Source of the DNA: an uncultured Collinsella sp.
GTDB taxonomy: Bacteria > Actinomycetota > Coriobacteriia > Coriobacteriales > Coriobacteriaceae
DNA length: 10,848 nucleotides
Direction: 5' to 3'
NCBI GenBank assembly: GCA_902495955.1
Contig: CABUZE010000015.1
Span: 1-10,848, forward strand
Shown here: positions 1 to 5,470 of the stretch, one piece after another
How the letters are laid out: every line of letters starts with the position of its first letter
Position numbering within the stretch: the first letter of the stretch is position 1
Position numbers and translations under genes: made by a program
The notes under the pieces: model-generated
The model's input: only the letters and a program-made list of their open reading frames with translations
Told to the model about the DNA's origin: nothing
Databases searched by the model: none

Positions 1-701
1 TCGCGGAACGCCTTGAGGATGGACTTGAGCGCCTTCTTGCGGCCGCGGTTGACGCCGATCAGCGACAGCGAGCCGGCAAGGTCGTAAGAGAGCTCGGGCT
101 TGACGTCGAGCTTTGCCGTGAGCTGCGCCGCCGCGGGCGGAATGCGGCCGCCGGCAGCCAGTGCGTCGAAGCTCTCGAGCGTAAAGTAGCCGTGGACGTA
201 GGTCTTTGCCTCGTTTGCCCAATCGACCAGCTGCTTGGCGGTCAGTCCCGCCGAACGCTGGCGCACGGCCTCGAGCGCCAAGAGCGCACCGGTCGCGCAG
301 GGCAGAGCGTTGTCGACCACGTAGAGCTCAAAGTTGGGATACTCGGCGCGCACGGCATCTGCCGCCTGGCACGCGGAGTTGTAGCTCGACGACAGCGCCG
401 AGGTAAAGCACAGGTAGACCGTGGGCGTGCCCTCTTTGGCGCACTCGGTAAAGAACTCGATATAGCGACCGAGCGACACAGCCGAGGTGGACACGCGGGC
501 GCCGGCGCGCATCCGGTCGTAGAACTCCTTGGGCGTGATGCTCGACCAGATGTCATCCGTGCGCTCTTCGCCATCGATAATGAAGGGGAAACCCAGGATA
601 TCGACATCGAGGTTCGCAGCGACCTCGGGGCTAAAGTCGCAGCAGGTATCGACGACGATGCGGCAACGGTTCGAATGACCGGCGGATGCGGCTTTGTCCA
701 T
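1..701 (-). CDS. DegV family protein, 3' end cut off by the window
   Basis: The DegV fold binds a fatty acid; characterised members (FakB) present fatty acids to the kinase FakA for acyl-phosphate synthesis. Whether this copy is a FakB is not known. The 233 visible codons show the family pattern: an N-terminal strand ending in IVVDTCCD (15-22), the STSAVS segment (71-76), the ligand-loop segment YLCFTSALSSSYNSA (96-110), VVDN (128-131) and the FDALAAGGRI segment (178-187). Families are usually about 280 residues, so about 50 C-terminal residues lie outside the window. The loop reads SALSSSYNSA where many members have S-LSGTYQSA. The ATG at 699-701 is preceded by AAGGAG (710-715) with 8 nt spacing. 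The gene sits directly behind the hpf terminator with little room for its own promoter. Family call is firm; function beyond lipid binding is inference. Confidence 0.9.
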   Translation of the reverse strand, partial: MDKAASAGHSNRCRIVVDTCCDFSPEVAANLDVDILGFPFIIDGEERTDDIWSSITPKEFYDRMRAGARVSTSAVSLGRYIEFFTECAKEGTPTVYLCFTSALSSSYNSACQAADAVRAEYPNFELYVVDNALPCATGALLALEAVRQRSAGLTAKQLVDWANEAKTYVHGYFTLESFDALAAGGRIPPAAAQLTAKLDVKPELSYDLAGSLSLIGVNRGRKKALKSILKAFR

Positions 702-719
702 CAAAGCGACTCCTTACGT

Positions 720-751
720 AAAAAGGCGGCCACCCGCATGGGATGGCCGCC
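720..751 (-). terminator. Intrinsic terminator downstream of hpf
   Basis: On the minus strand the arms GGCGGCCA (744-751) and TGGCCGCC (725-732) can pair over 8 bp, extended inward by 3 bp past a one-base bulge, and are followed by five T (724-720). It lies 30 nt after the hpf stop codon. The T run ends only 4 nt before the degV Shine-Dalgarno, so it may also attenuate degV. Confidence 0.8.
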
Positions 752-754
752 AAC

Positions 755-776
755 CGTTAACTCATGCAAGTTAACG
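755..776 (-). repeat. Small perfect inverted repeat in the hpf 3' region
   Basis: CGTTAAC (755-761) and GTTAACG (770-776) form a perfect 7-bp inverted repeat with an 8-base spacer, just after the hpf stop and 3 nt before the terminator stem. It could be a protein site, a second 3'-end hairpin, or chance. No function is assigned. Confidence 0.45.
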
Positions 777-780
777 TATT

Positions 781-1365
781 TTACTCGTCAAGTGTTTCGA
801 TGCGGGGCTTGATGATGCCATATCCACCATTCTTACGGTGATACACCACATTGATGAGACCAGTCGTCGCGTTCTCAAACACGTAGAAGTCGTGGCCCAG
901 CAGATCGGTCTGCACCAGCGCCTGCTCCTCAGTCATCGGGGTGACATCGATGACCTTCTCGCGGACGAGCAGGTCGTCCTCCTCCTCGGGCAGCAGCAGG
1001 TCGGCCAGATCCTCGACGCGCTCGACCGGCGCAACATCCGCTGCACTGGCACCGCCCTGGCGGTTGTCCACGACCTTGGTCTTGAACTTGCGCAGCTGGC
1101 GGGTGACCTTATCGGCGGAGAGGTCGATGGCGGCGTACATATCTGCACCGTGCTCGGCAACGCGAATCACCGAACCGCGGGCACGAACCGTAACCTCGAC
1201 GATTGCCGGGTTGGGGTTCGAGGGGTTCTTCTCATAGCGAAGTACAACGTCGACCGTCATGGGCTCGATATCGAAAACCTTGAGCGCCTCGCCGATCTTC
1301 TCATCCACATGCGCACGCAGAGCATCGGTTACCGTCGTCTTGCGTCCAGAAACCTTGATATCCAT
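781..1365 (-). CDS. hpf: Ribosome hibernation promoting factor, long form
   Basis: Long HPF binds the 30S decoding region and dimerises 70S ribosomes into inactive 100S particles in slow growth. The 194-residue product has the S30AE fold at residues 1-97 (MDIKVSGRK start, then IVEVTVRARG and YAAIDLSADKVTRQLRKFK). An acidic linker follows (117-131, including PEEEDD), then the C-terminal dimerisation domain at 133-188 with the signature PMTEEQAL...GHDFYVFEN...NVVYHRKNGGYGII. Length and both domains mark the long, not the short, form. The ATG at 1363-1365 is chosen over an ATG 20 codons upstream because the family N-terminus begins here and GGAG (1372-1375) sits 6 nt ahead. It is followed by its own terminator. 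No convincing promoter was identified; a hairpin lies about 120 nt upstream. Confidence 0.95.
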   Translation of the reverse strand: MDIKVSGRKTTVTDALRAHVDEKIGEALKVFDIEPMTVDVVLRYEKNPSNPNPAIVEVTVRARGSVIRVAEHGADMYAAIDLSADKVTRQLRKFKTKVVDNRQGGASAADVAPVERVEDLADLLLPEEEDDLLVREKVIDVTPMTEEQALVQTDLLGHDFYVFENATTGLINVVYHRKNGGYGIIKPRIETLDE

Positions 1366-1486
1366 ACGTGGCTCCAATCTGCCTCGGGGACTTACTGTAC
1401 TGGCTATGTACCCATTGCCGTGCATTTAATCACGCGGATTCCTAAAGACCCGAATAACGATTGCTTGATACCGCATACCGAAGTCT

Positions 1487-1510
1487 CGCACTTTTCTGTG
1501 GCAAAGTGCG
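1487..1510 (-). promoter_or_regulatory. Hairpin-forming inverted repeat upstream of hpf
   Basis: CGCACTTT (1487-1494) and AAAGTGCG (1503-1510) form a perfect 8-bp inverted repeat with an 8-base loop. It lies 122-145 nt ahead of the hpf start in the stretch 1366-1582, which otherwise shows no convincing gene or promoter. It has no T run on either strand, so it does not look like a terminator. An operator or leader hairpin for hpf is possible but only inferred from position. Confidence 0.4.
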
Positions 1511-1582
1511 CTATAGGAGGGGGCCGACGGCTTTGGTTTTGCACCTAAAAAATGTCCTTGACCTGCTGGTTTTATGGAAACG

Positions 1583-1616
1583 AAAAAGCCGGGCTCCCCT
1601 ATTGGGAAAGCCCGGC
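1583..1616 (-). terminator. Intrinsic terminator after the solute-binding protein gene
   Basis: On the minus strand GCCGGGCT (1609-1616) pairs with AGCCCGGC (1588-1595). An inner CCC/GGG pairing closes a short loop, and five T follow (1587-1583). It lies about 67 nt after the stop codon of the gene ending at 1683 and is a textbook rho-independent terminator. Confidence 0.85.
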
Positions 1617-1682
1617 AATGCGTGTTGAAACCGTGAAGAGGTGTCCTTTCCAACGTATAGGAGACACCACCCCTAGCAATAA

Positions 1683-2690
1683 CTAGCTATTGAGTTTGTT
1701 AATGTCGTCGTCGGTGATGGCGCCTTCCTGGCTGGACGATTTGTCCTCGGAGGATGCGGTCTCATTGTTGGAATCGGAGGACTCGCTGCCGGAGGACGTG
1801 GTCTCACTGGACTCAGAGTCGCCCGGCTGCACGTTAGCGCCCGAAACCGTCTTAGTGGTGAGGTCGTAGGGCATCCTGCCATACCAGACGCAGTGAACTG
1901 CCTCGAGCGTGCCGTCGACCGTGATGTCGTCGAGGGCATCGCTCACGGCACGGCACAGTTCGTCATTGGACGAGAGGCCCGCAACACCAAGCGTCGAGGG
2001 CGCCTCGAGCGCACCGACATAGGAGACCTCGCTCATCAGGCGTGCAAGGTAGCCGCCAGCCGTGGAGTCGCAGATCACATAGTCGACCTCGCCGGACTCG
2101 AGCGCCTCAAAGCACTCGTTGATGTTGGAGTAGGTCTTTTGGTTGGCGGTAATGCTCTGCTTGGCAAGCGCCTCCTGCGAGGCCGAGGACATCTGGACAC
2201 CCAGGGTAGACGTGTTAAGGGTATCGGTGGAAACGCTTAGCGACCCACCATCGCTGGTTTTACCGAACACAGAAGCGGCATCGTACAGGCAGGTGCCGAG
2301 CGAGCTAATGTCCCCGTCCGTGGAGTTAATCTCGCCGATAAAGATATCGGCCTTTTTGTCGCCGAGCGCGGAACCTGCCGAGGACGCATCGACGAAGGCG
2401 ACCTTAAGGCCCATGCGGCTTGCGAGGGCGCGGGCGGCGTCAACCGCATACCCCGTGAGCTCGCCGTCGGCGCCCTGCATGGCCTGCGGCGCATCGGAAG
2501 TATCGAGGGCGACCGTCAGGGTTCCGGGAGTGACCAGGGCATCGTCCGACACCGCCGGCGTGACGGTCTCGTACTCGATCTGGTCGATCGTGGGAGTCGT
2601 GAACGTAGACAGCGGGTTGAACGCGCATCCGCTCAGGCCCAAAACGGCGATGACCGCTGCGGTCCCAGCACCTAACCGAGCCGCGTGCAT
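1683..2690 (-). CDS. Orphan family-3 extracellular solute-binding lipoprotein
   Basis: The 335-residue product begins with a lipoprotein signal peptide: MHAAR, a hydrophobic core, then the lipobox LSGC with Cys22 as the lipidated residue. Residues 55-277 resemble the bacterial family-3 solute-binding fold used by polar amino acid ABC importers. Supporting segments are GTLTVALDTSDAP, DGELTGYAVDAARALASRMG, KADIFIGEI and CFEALESGEVDYVICDS. The C-terminus (about 288-335) is a Ser/Glu/Asp-rich, probably disordered tail. No permease or ATPase gene is adjacent, so the ligand and partner are unknown. The ATG at 2690 is preferred because GAGGGG lies just upstream and the signal peptide has normal length; ATG at 2708 (341 residues) is a near alternative. 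The same frame stays open to 3089, but codon choice there (AGA, CGA, AGG, GTA) is unlike the gene body. A terminator follows and a strong promoter lies at 3040-3068. Confidence 0.85.
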   Translation of the reverse strand: MHAARLGAGTAAVIAVLGLSGCAFNPLSTFTTPTIDQIEYETVTPAVSDDALVTPGTLTVALDTSDAPQAMQGADGELTGYAVDAARALASRMGLKVAFVDASSAGSALGDKKADIFIGEINSTDGDISSLGTCLYDAASVFGKTSDGGSLSVSTDTLNTSTLGVQMSSASQEALAKQSITANQKTYSNINECFEALESGEVDYVICDSTAGGYLARLMSEVSYVGALEAPSTLGVAGLSSNDELCRAVSDALDDITVDGTLEAVHCVWYGRMPYDLTTKTVSGANVQPGDSESSETTSSGSESSDSNNETASSEDKSSSQEGAITDDDINKLNS

Positions 2691-3033
2691 CAAGCTGCCC
2701 CTCACCATGTCCACTACCCTGCCTTCTGTGTCGTATACAATCCGTGCGTTGCGCGGAATATCAGGTTGTTCCCACCAGCTGACCTGGTATTTGACCCCAC
2801 ACTTGCGCACCGGGGTGTTTGCTCGGGAGGCCGCAGCCACCTTCACGACTGACCCGCTCGCCCGCGAGGCGGTATTGCCCCAAAGAAAGTAGAACGGACG
2901 GTGCGGCTTACATCTAGGACGCGCCATGATCGCGCCGCGCGCACGCGGTCGCTTACGTGGATCCCTTTGACCGCGTCTGTCTTGGACTAGGACGGGCATT
3001 TCGTCCGTCCGCAACCACAGCCTGGTAGGAACG
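2691..3033 (-). other. Long 5' leader of the solute-binding protein gene
   Basis: Transcription from the TATAAT at 3040-3045 would start near 3033, giving an untranslated leader of about 340 nt. The stretch stays open in the downstream reading frame but lacks a ribosome site at its internal ATG (2925-2927) and uses rare codons, so I read it as non-coding. It can form several local hairpins, for example ACCAG/CTGGT and an overlapping CAGGT/ACCTG pairing at about 2763-2783, which would be mutually exclusive. I recognise no known riboswitch or small RNA family. Confidence 0.4.
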
Positions 3034-3039
3034 AAGCGC

Positions 3040-3068
3040 ATTATAACTAAGTTCAAGCTAAAGTTTAA
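3040..3068 (-). promoter_or_regulatory. Sigma-70-type promoter for the solute-binding protein gene
   Basis: The minus strand carries a perfect -10 box TATAAT (3040-3045) and, exactly 17 nt upstream, TTAAAC (3063-3068) as a weak -35 with three consensus matches. The surrounding 3040-3070 region is clearly AT-rich against a GC-rich background. It is the best promoter seen upstream of the gene starting at 2690. Confidence 0.65.
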
Positions 3069-3126
3069 GGTTAGGGGCGTCATTCGCATCTCGAGTACAG
3101 ATTTTGCGGGTCGGAGCGGACCATTC

Positions 3127-3188
3127 GTGCCCCTTTGATGCCCGTAGCTCCCCTACGGGTAGCTCCGGGGCACCCGTCTCAGGGTGCC
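3127..3188. repeat. Cluster of nested GC-rich inverted repeats
   Basis: An outer stem GTGCCCC (3127-3133) / GGGGCAC (3167-3173) encloses a 7-bp hairpin CCCGTAG (3141-3147) / CTACGGG (3153-3159). A further perfect pair GGCACCC (3169-3175) / GGGTGCC (3182-3188) overlaps the outer stem, so the two are alternatives. GTAGCTCC also occurs twice directly. There is no T run, so it is not a standard terminator. It abuts the inverted-repeat element that begins at 3190. Function unknown. Confidence 0.5.
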
Positions 3189-3189
3189 G

Positions 3190-3406
3190 TGTGCAAAAAA
3201 CGGCAAATATGAGTACTGTTACCAATTTAGTAGCAGCGTATTACCGCCTCACGAGCCCTTTTTGAGTTCCGCACAGCCTGCTTGGCGCCAAGATATTCCA
3301 CATTCGTTTATTATCTCTTCGCTGAATCCAGATTATCGGCCCAAGTTTCTTTGTTTTTGCTGTCACTAATCTAGTAACAGTACTCATATTTGCCGTTTTT
3401 TGCACA
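3190..3406. mobile_element. 217-bp element with 33-bp perfect terminal inverted repeats (MITE-like)
   Basis: Positions 3190-3222 are the exact reverse complement of 3374-3406, and similarity continues imperfectly inward for about 14 more bases (9 matches). The arms begin TGTGCAAAAAACGGC. Each arm ends in a nested palindrome of consensus CTGTTACYARWTTAGTRRCAG (3216-3236, and the complement of 3360-3380). Near the centre is a perfect 12-bp palindrome CTTGGCGCCAAG (3281-3292). The element is visibly more AT-rich than its surroundings and encodes no convincing protein, which fits a non-autonomous miniature inverted-repeat element or a large intergenic palindrome. No target-site duplication is obvious at the ends. 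It lies about 35 bp past the stop of the gene ending at 3442 and could also act as a bidirectional transcript end, since each strand reads a long stem ending in TTTTTT. Confidence 0.7.
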
Positions 3407-3441
3407 GAGCATATAAACAGACCCCCTATAAAGCCATAGTT

Positions 3442-4551
3442 TTACGCTGGTTTGAGCCCAAAGCACGCTCGGAGCGTATTCAGCAGAGCATCTTGCCTCT
3501 TTCGACGAGCCTCTACGCGATTCTGATATCGCTTACCCATACGCTGGTGGATGCGCCATGCGAGTGCTTCCATCGCTTCCATGTCGCAGAGCATTTCGTT
3601 GTTGACCGTCGCGACCTCGATTCCCATAGTAATCAAGCCCGTGTTGCGTTTTTCATCATGGATACGTCCCCTCCGGGAGGAATGGCCCAGCTCACCGTTG
3701 TATTCCAGGTCAAACTGGGCTGCTTCCTGATACGCATCGCAAACTGCATGCGGCATCCCCGAGATTGCCCGCGCGCGGTCATCGAACTCGATCTTGTAGT
3801 CGGTCTTAAAGGGACCGCAGGCAAATCCGCCATAGGAAAACGGAAGCGAAAACAGAGCGAGCATGATGCACTCCATGGGCGAGCGCGGGTTTTCTGACAA
3901 GTAGGGACACAGACGCTGCAGTTGTTTGGCCGCATTCCCCTTGCATACCGCGAGGTAATCTGCCAGACGATCGGGCGTCAGCACCGGCTCAACCTCAAAG
4001 TAGCCCACGTCTGCTGGCTGGTCCTTGTCCTTTGCAAGTTTATTCGTAACGGGCGAGGTGTAGGGAGGCAGATACTTCCCGCGGTCACTCAGCGAAATCT
4101 TAGAGCACAGCTCCTGGGCCAGGGCAAATGCCTGGATACAGCCGACCTCGCGCGCGACGGCTACGCAAAGGGCCTCGGGAGATTGACTGTACACCCCCGG
4201 TTCCACCTCTAGAATCGAGCCGGCGGGCAACTCGGAGCATACGGACCAGCTCACGCCAAGAATACGGCGGCGCTGCGCCGCAGATCCCACCAGCAAGCAA
4301 AGATCTTCTTGCACCTCGCCGCTTGCGGCCCCAATCCGCACCAAGTCGGGAAGATAGATGTCCTCGGTCGAGGGCGACGACGTGCGCAGCACATGGCGCT
4401 CTTCATCGGGATCAAGGTCCCTCCAGCTTATGTAGCCCATCTGCCGGCGCTCGGAGCGCATCATGCGTAGCGCCGAGGCGCCTGTTAGGATTACGGAAGC
4501 CGCTAGCTGTTCGCTTGTCGGCTCGTTGCGCCGCTCAATCTTCACTGCCAC
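3442..4551 (-). CDS. Putative PD-(D/E)XK/DUF559-like nuclease-fold protein
   Basis: The 369-residue product is not a named protein. Its layout is one I associate with Coriobacteriia: an N-terminal AbiEi-like part, a central SPMEC...LPFSYGGF segment (224-243), and a C-terminal domain resembling DUF559/Vsr endonucleases. That domain contains FDLEYNG (280-286: D281, E283), H290, and D299...R302 before a GIEVATV strand. An acid-x-acid pair, a following His, and an Asp-x-x-Arg before a hydrophobic strand are the usual pattern of that fold. Catalytic activity is inferred only. The GTG at 4549-4551 is chosen because AGGGG, overlapping the comF stop, is 7 nt upstream; the longer open frame to 4923 only shadows comF. 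The gene follows comF by 10 nt and ends the operon. DNA repair, competence-linked DNA handling or defence are all possible. Confidence 0.75.
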   Translation of the reverse strand: MAVKIERRNEPTSEQLAASVILTGASALRMMRSERRQMGYISWRDLDPDEERHVLRTSSPSTEDIYLPDLVRIGAASGEVQEDLCLLVGSAAQRRRILGVSWSVCSELPAGSILEVEPGVYSQSPEALCVAVAREVGCIQAFALAQELCSKISLSDRGKYLPPYTSPVTNKLAKDKDQPADVGYFEVEPVLTPDRLADYLAVCKGNAAKQLQRLCPYLSENPRSPMECIMLALFSLPFSYGGFACGPFKTDYKIEFDDRARAISGMPHAVCDAYQEAAQFDLEYNGELGHSSRRGRIHDEKRNTGLITMGIEVATVNNEMLCDMEAMEALAWRIHQRMGKRYQNRVEARRKRQDALLNTLRACFGLKPA

Positions 4552-4561
4552 AAAACCACCC

Positions 4562-5368
4562 CTACCAAACGCGTGCGATAGCGAGGCCATCAACGGCCGC
4601 GGCACCGGCGCGCTTGAGTTCCGCCGAAGCCGCGGCCATCGTCGCGCCCGTGGTGATAACGTCATCGATAAGCAGCAGGCGGCGGCCGTGCACGTCCTCA
4701 ACCGTCTCATACATGCCTTGGGCACGCTCGCGGCGCTCCTCACGACCGAGTTCGCGCTGGTCGCCATGGCCGTACTTGACCAGGGCGTCCAGCAACGGCA
4801 CGCCCGACAGCTCGCAAAATGGGCGCGCAGTGGCCTCCATATGATCGAAACCACGCCGCCGAAACGCTGCCGCCGTCGCAGGCACAAACACCACCGCATC
4901 CGCACCGGACAGCACACCTCCATAGCGATCGGGCGCTACGACCTGGGCATGCAGGGCGGTGTCGTAGAGCAGCTCCGCCAGATACGGAGCCAGACGTCGC
5001 TCGCCCGCATCCTTGTACGCTTTAATGATGCGCGGCAGCGGATGCGTGTAAGCGGCACATGCCAGGCACCGGTCGAGAGCTTCGGCCATCGCCGAGGACG
5101 TGCCCTCGACCGAGCACTCGGTGCACAGCAAGTCTCCAAACGGGGCACCGCATCGGATGCAGCTATAACGTGGATCGATGAGCGCAAGCGCCGCCAGGCA
5201 GTCTTGGCAAATAAGCGCGCCGGAGCGCTCGCAGCCGGCGCATCGCGTGGGCGACAACGCCTCAAGCGCCTCGTGCGCCGCCCGCTCGGCAAACGGTAGC
5301 AATTCGTCAGCAAACGGTAGGATGCCGGCACTTTGCAGGCGTCCCGACACATTCAAATGTCTCTTCAC
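4562..5368 (-). CDS. comF: ComF family phosphoribosyltransferase-like protein
   Basis: ComF proteins take part in handling internalised single-stranded DNA during natural transformation; many also occur outside competence operons. The 268-residue product has the family's cysteine-rich N-terminus with two CxxC...CxxC zinc-ribbon-like knuckles (C43, C46, C54, C57 and C70, C73, C82, C85). It also has RRRGFDH (170-176) and the PRPP-binding loop LLLIDDVITTGAT (231-243) near the C-terminus. About 30 residues precede the first cysteine pair. The start is GTG at 5366-5368, with AGGGAGGG (5376-5383) 7 nt upstream; this ribosome site lies inside a perfect hairpin. It follows ricT by about 100 nt and precedes a putative nuclease-fold gene by 10 nt, a pairing compatible with DNA uptake or processing. 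Confidence 0.92.
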   Translation of the reverse strand: MKRHLNVSGRLQSAGILPFADELLPFAERAAHEALEALSPTRCAGCERSGALICQDCLAALALIDPRYSCIRCGAPFGDLLCTECSVEGTSSAMAEALDRCLACAAYTHPLPRIIKAYKDAGERRLAPYLAELLYDTALHAQVVAPDRYGGVLSGADAVVFVPATAAAFRRRGFDHMEATARPFCELSGVPLLDALVKYGHGDQRELGREERRERAQGMYETVEDVHGRRLLLIDDVITTGATMAAASAELKRAGAAAVDGLAIARVW

Positions 5369-5371
5369 GAC

Positions 5372-5407
5372 ACAACCCTCCCTACGCTCGGTCGCAGGGA
5401 GGGTTGT
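5372..5407 (-). promoter_or_regulatory. Perfect 12-bp hairpin burying the comF Shine-Dalgarno
   Basis: ACAACCCTCCCT (5396-5407 on the minus strand) and its exact complement AGGGAGGGTTGT (5372-5383) frame a 12-base loop. The 3' arm contains the comF ribosome site AGGGAGGG at ideal distance from the GTG start. In the transcript the site would be fully paired. No T run follows, so it is not a terminator. Confidence 0.7.
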
Positions 5408-5470
5408 TGATTCAGCGCTATGGTACCCCGACGCGTTTGGGGTCAGGCAGGTTAAATCCGTTTGCGGGCG

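Noticed and set aside
838..1548. Plus-strand open frame of 236 codons across hpf
   Set aside because: It is antisense to the well-supported hpf gene and shows no family motif or ribosome site.
1426..1653. 75-codon minus-strand frame between hpf and the solute-binding protein
   Set aside because: It spans the intrinsic terminator at 1583-1616 and has no domain or convincing ribosome site.
2709..3089. N-terminal extension of the solute-binding protein to ATG 3089
   Set aside because: It would start upstream of the TATAAT promoter, would place the signal peptide inside the protein, and uses rare codons unlike the gene body. Kept only as an alternative in a finding.
3184..3369. 61-codon plus-strand frame inside the inverted-repeat element
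   Set aside because: It begins in the GC-rich repeat cluster, has no ribosome site and no recognisable feature; it looks like chance.
3190..3406. A CRISPR array or insertion sequence with its own transposase
   Set aside because: The repeat occurs only twice, in inverted orientation, and the interior encodes no transposase.
4552..4923. N-terminal extension of the nuclease-fold gene to 4923
   Set aside because: This part lies in another frame over comF and translates to Cys/Arg/Trp-rich noise; the GTG at 4551 has a good ribosome site.
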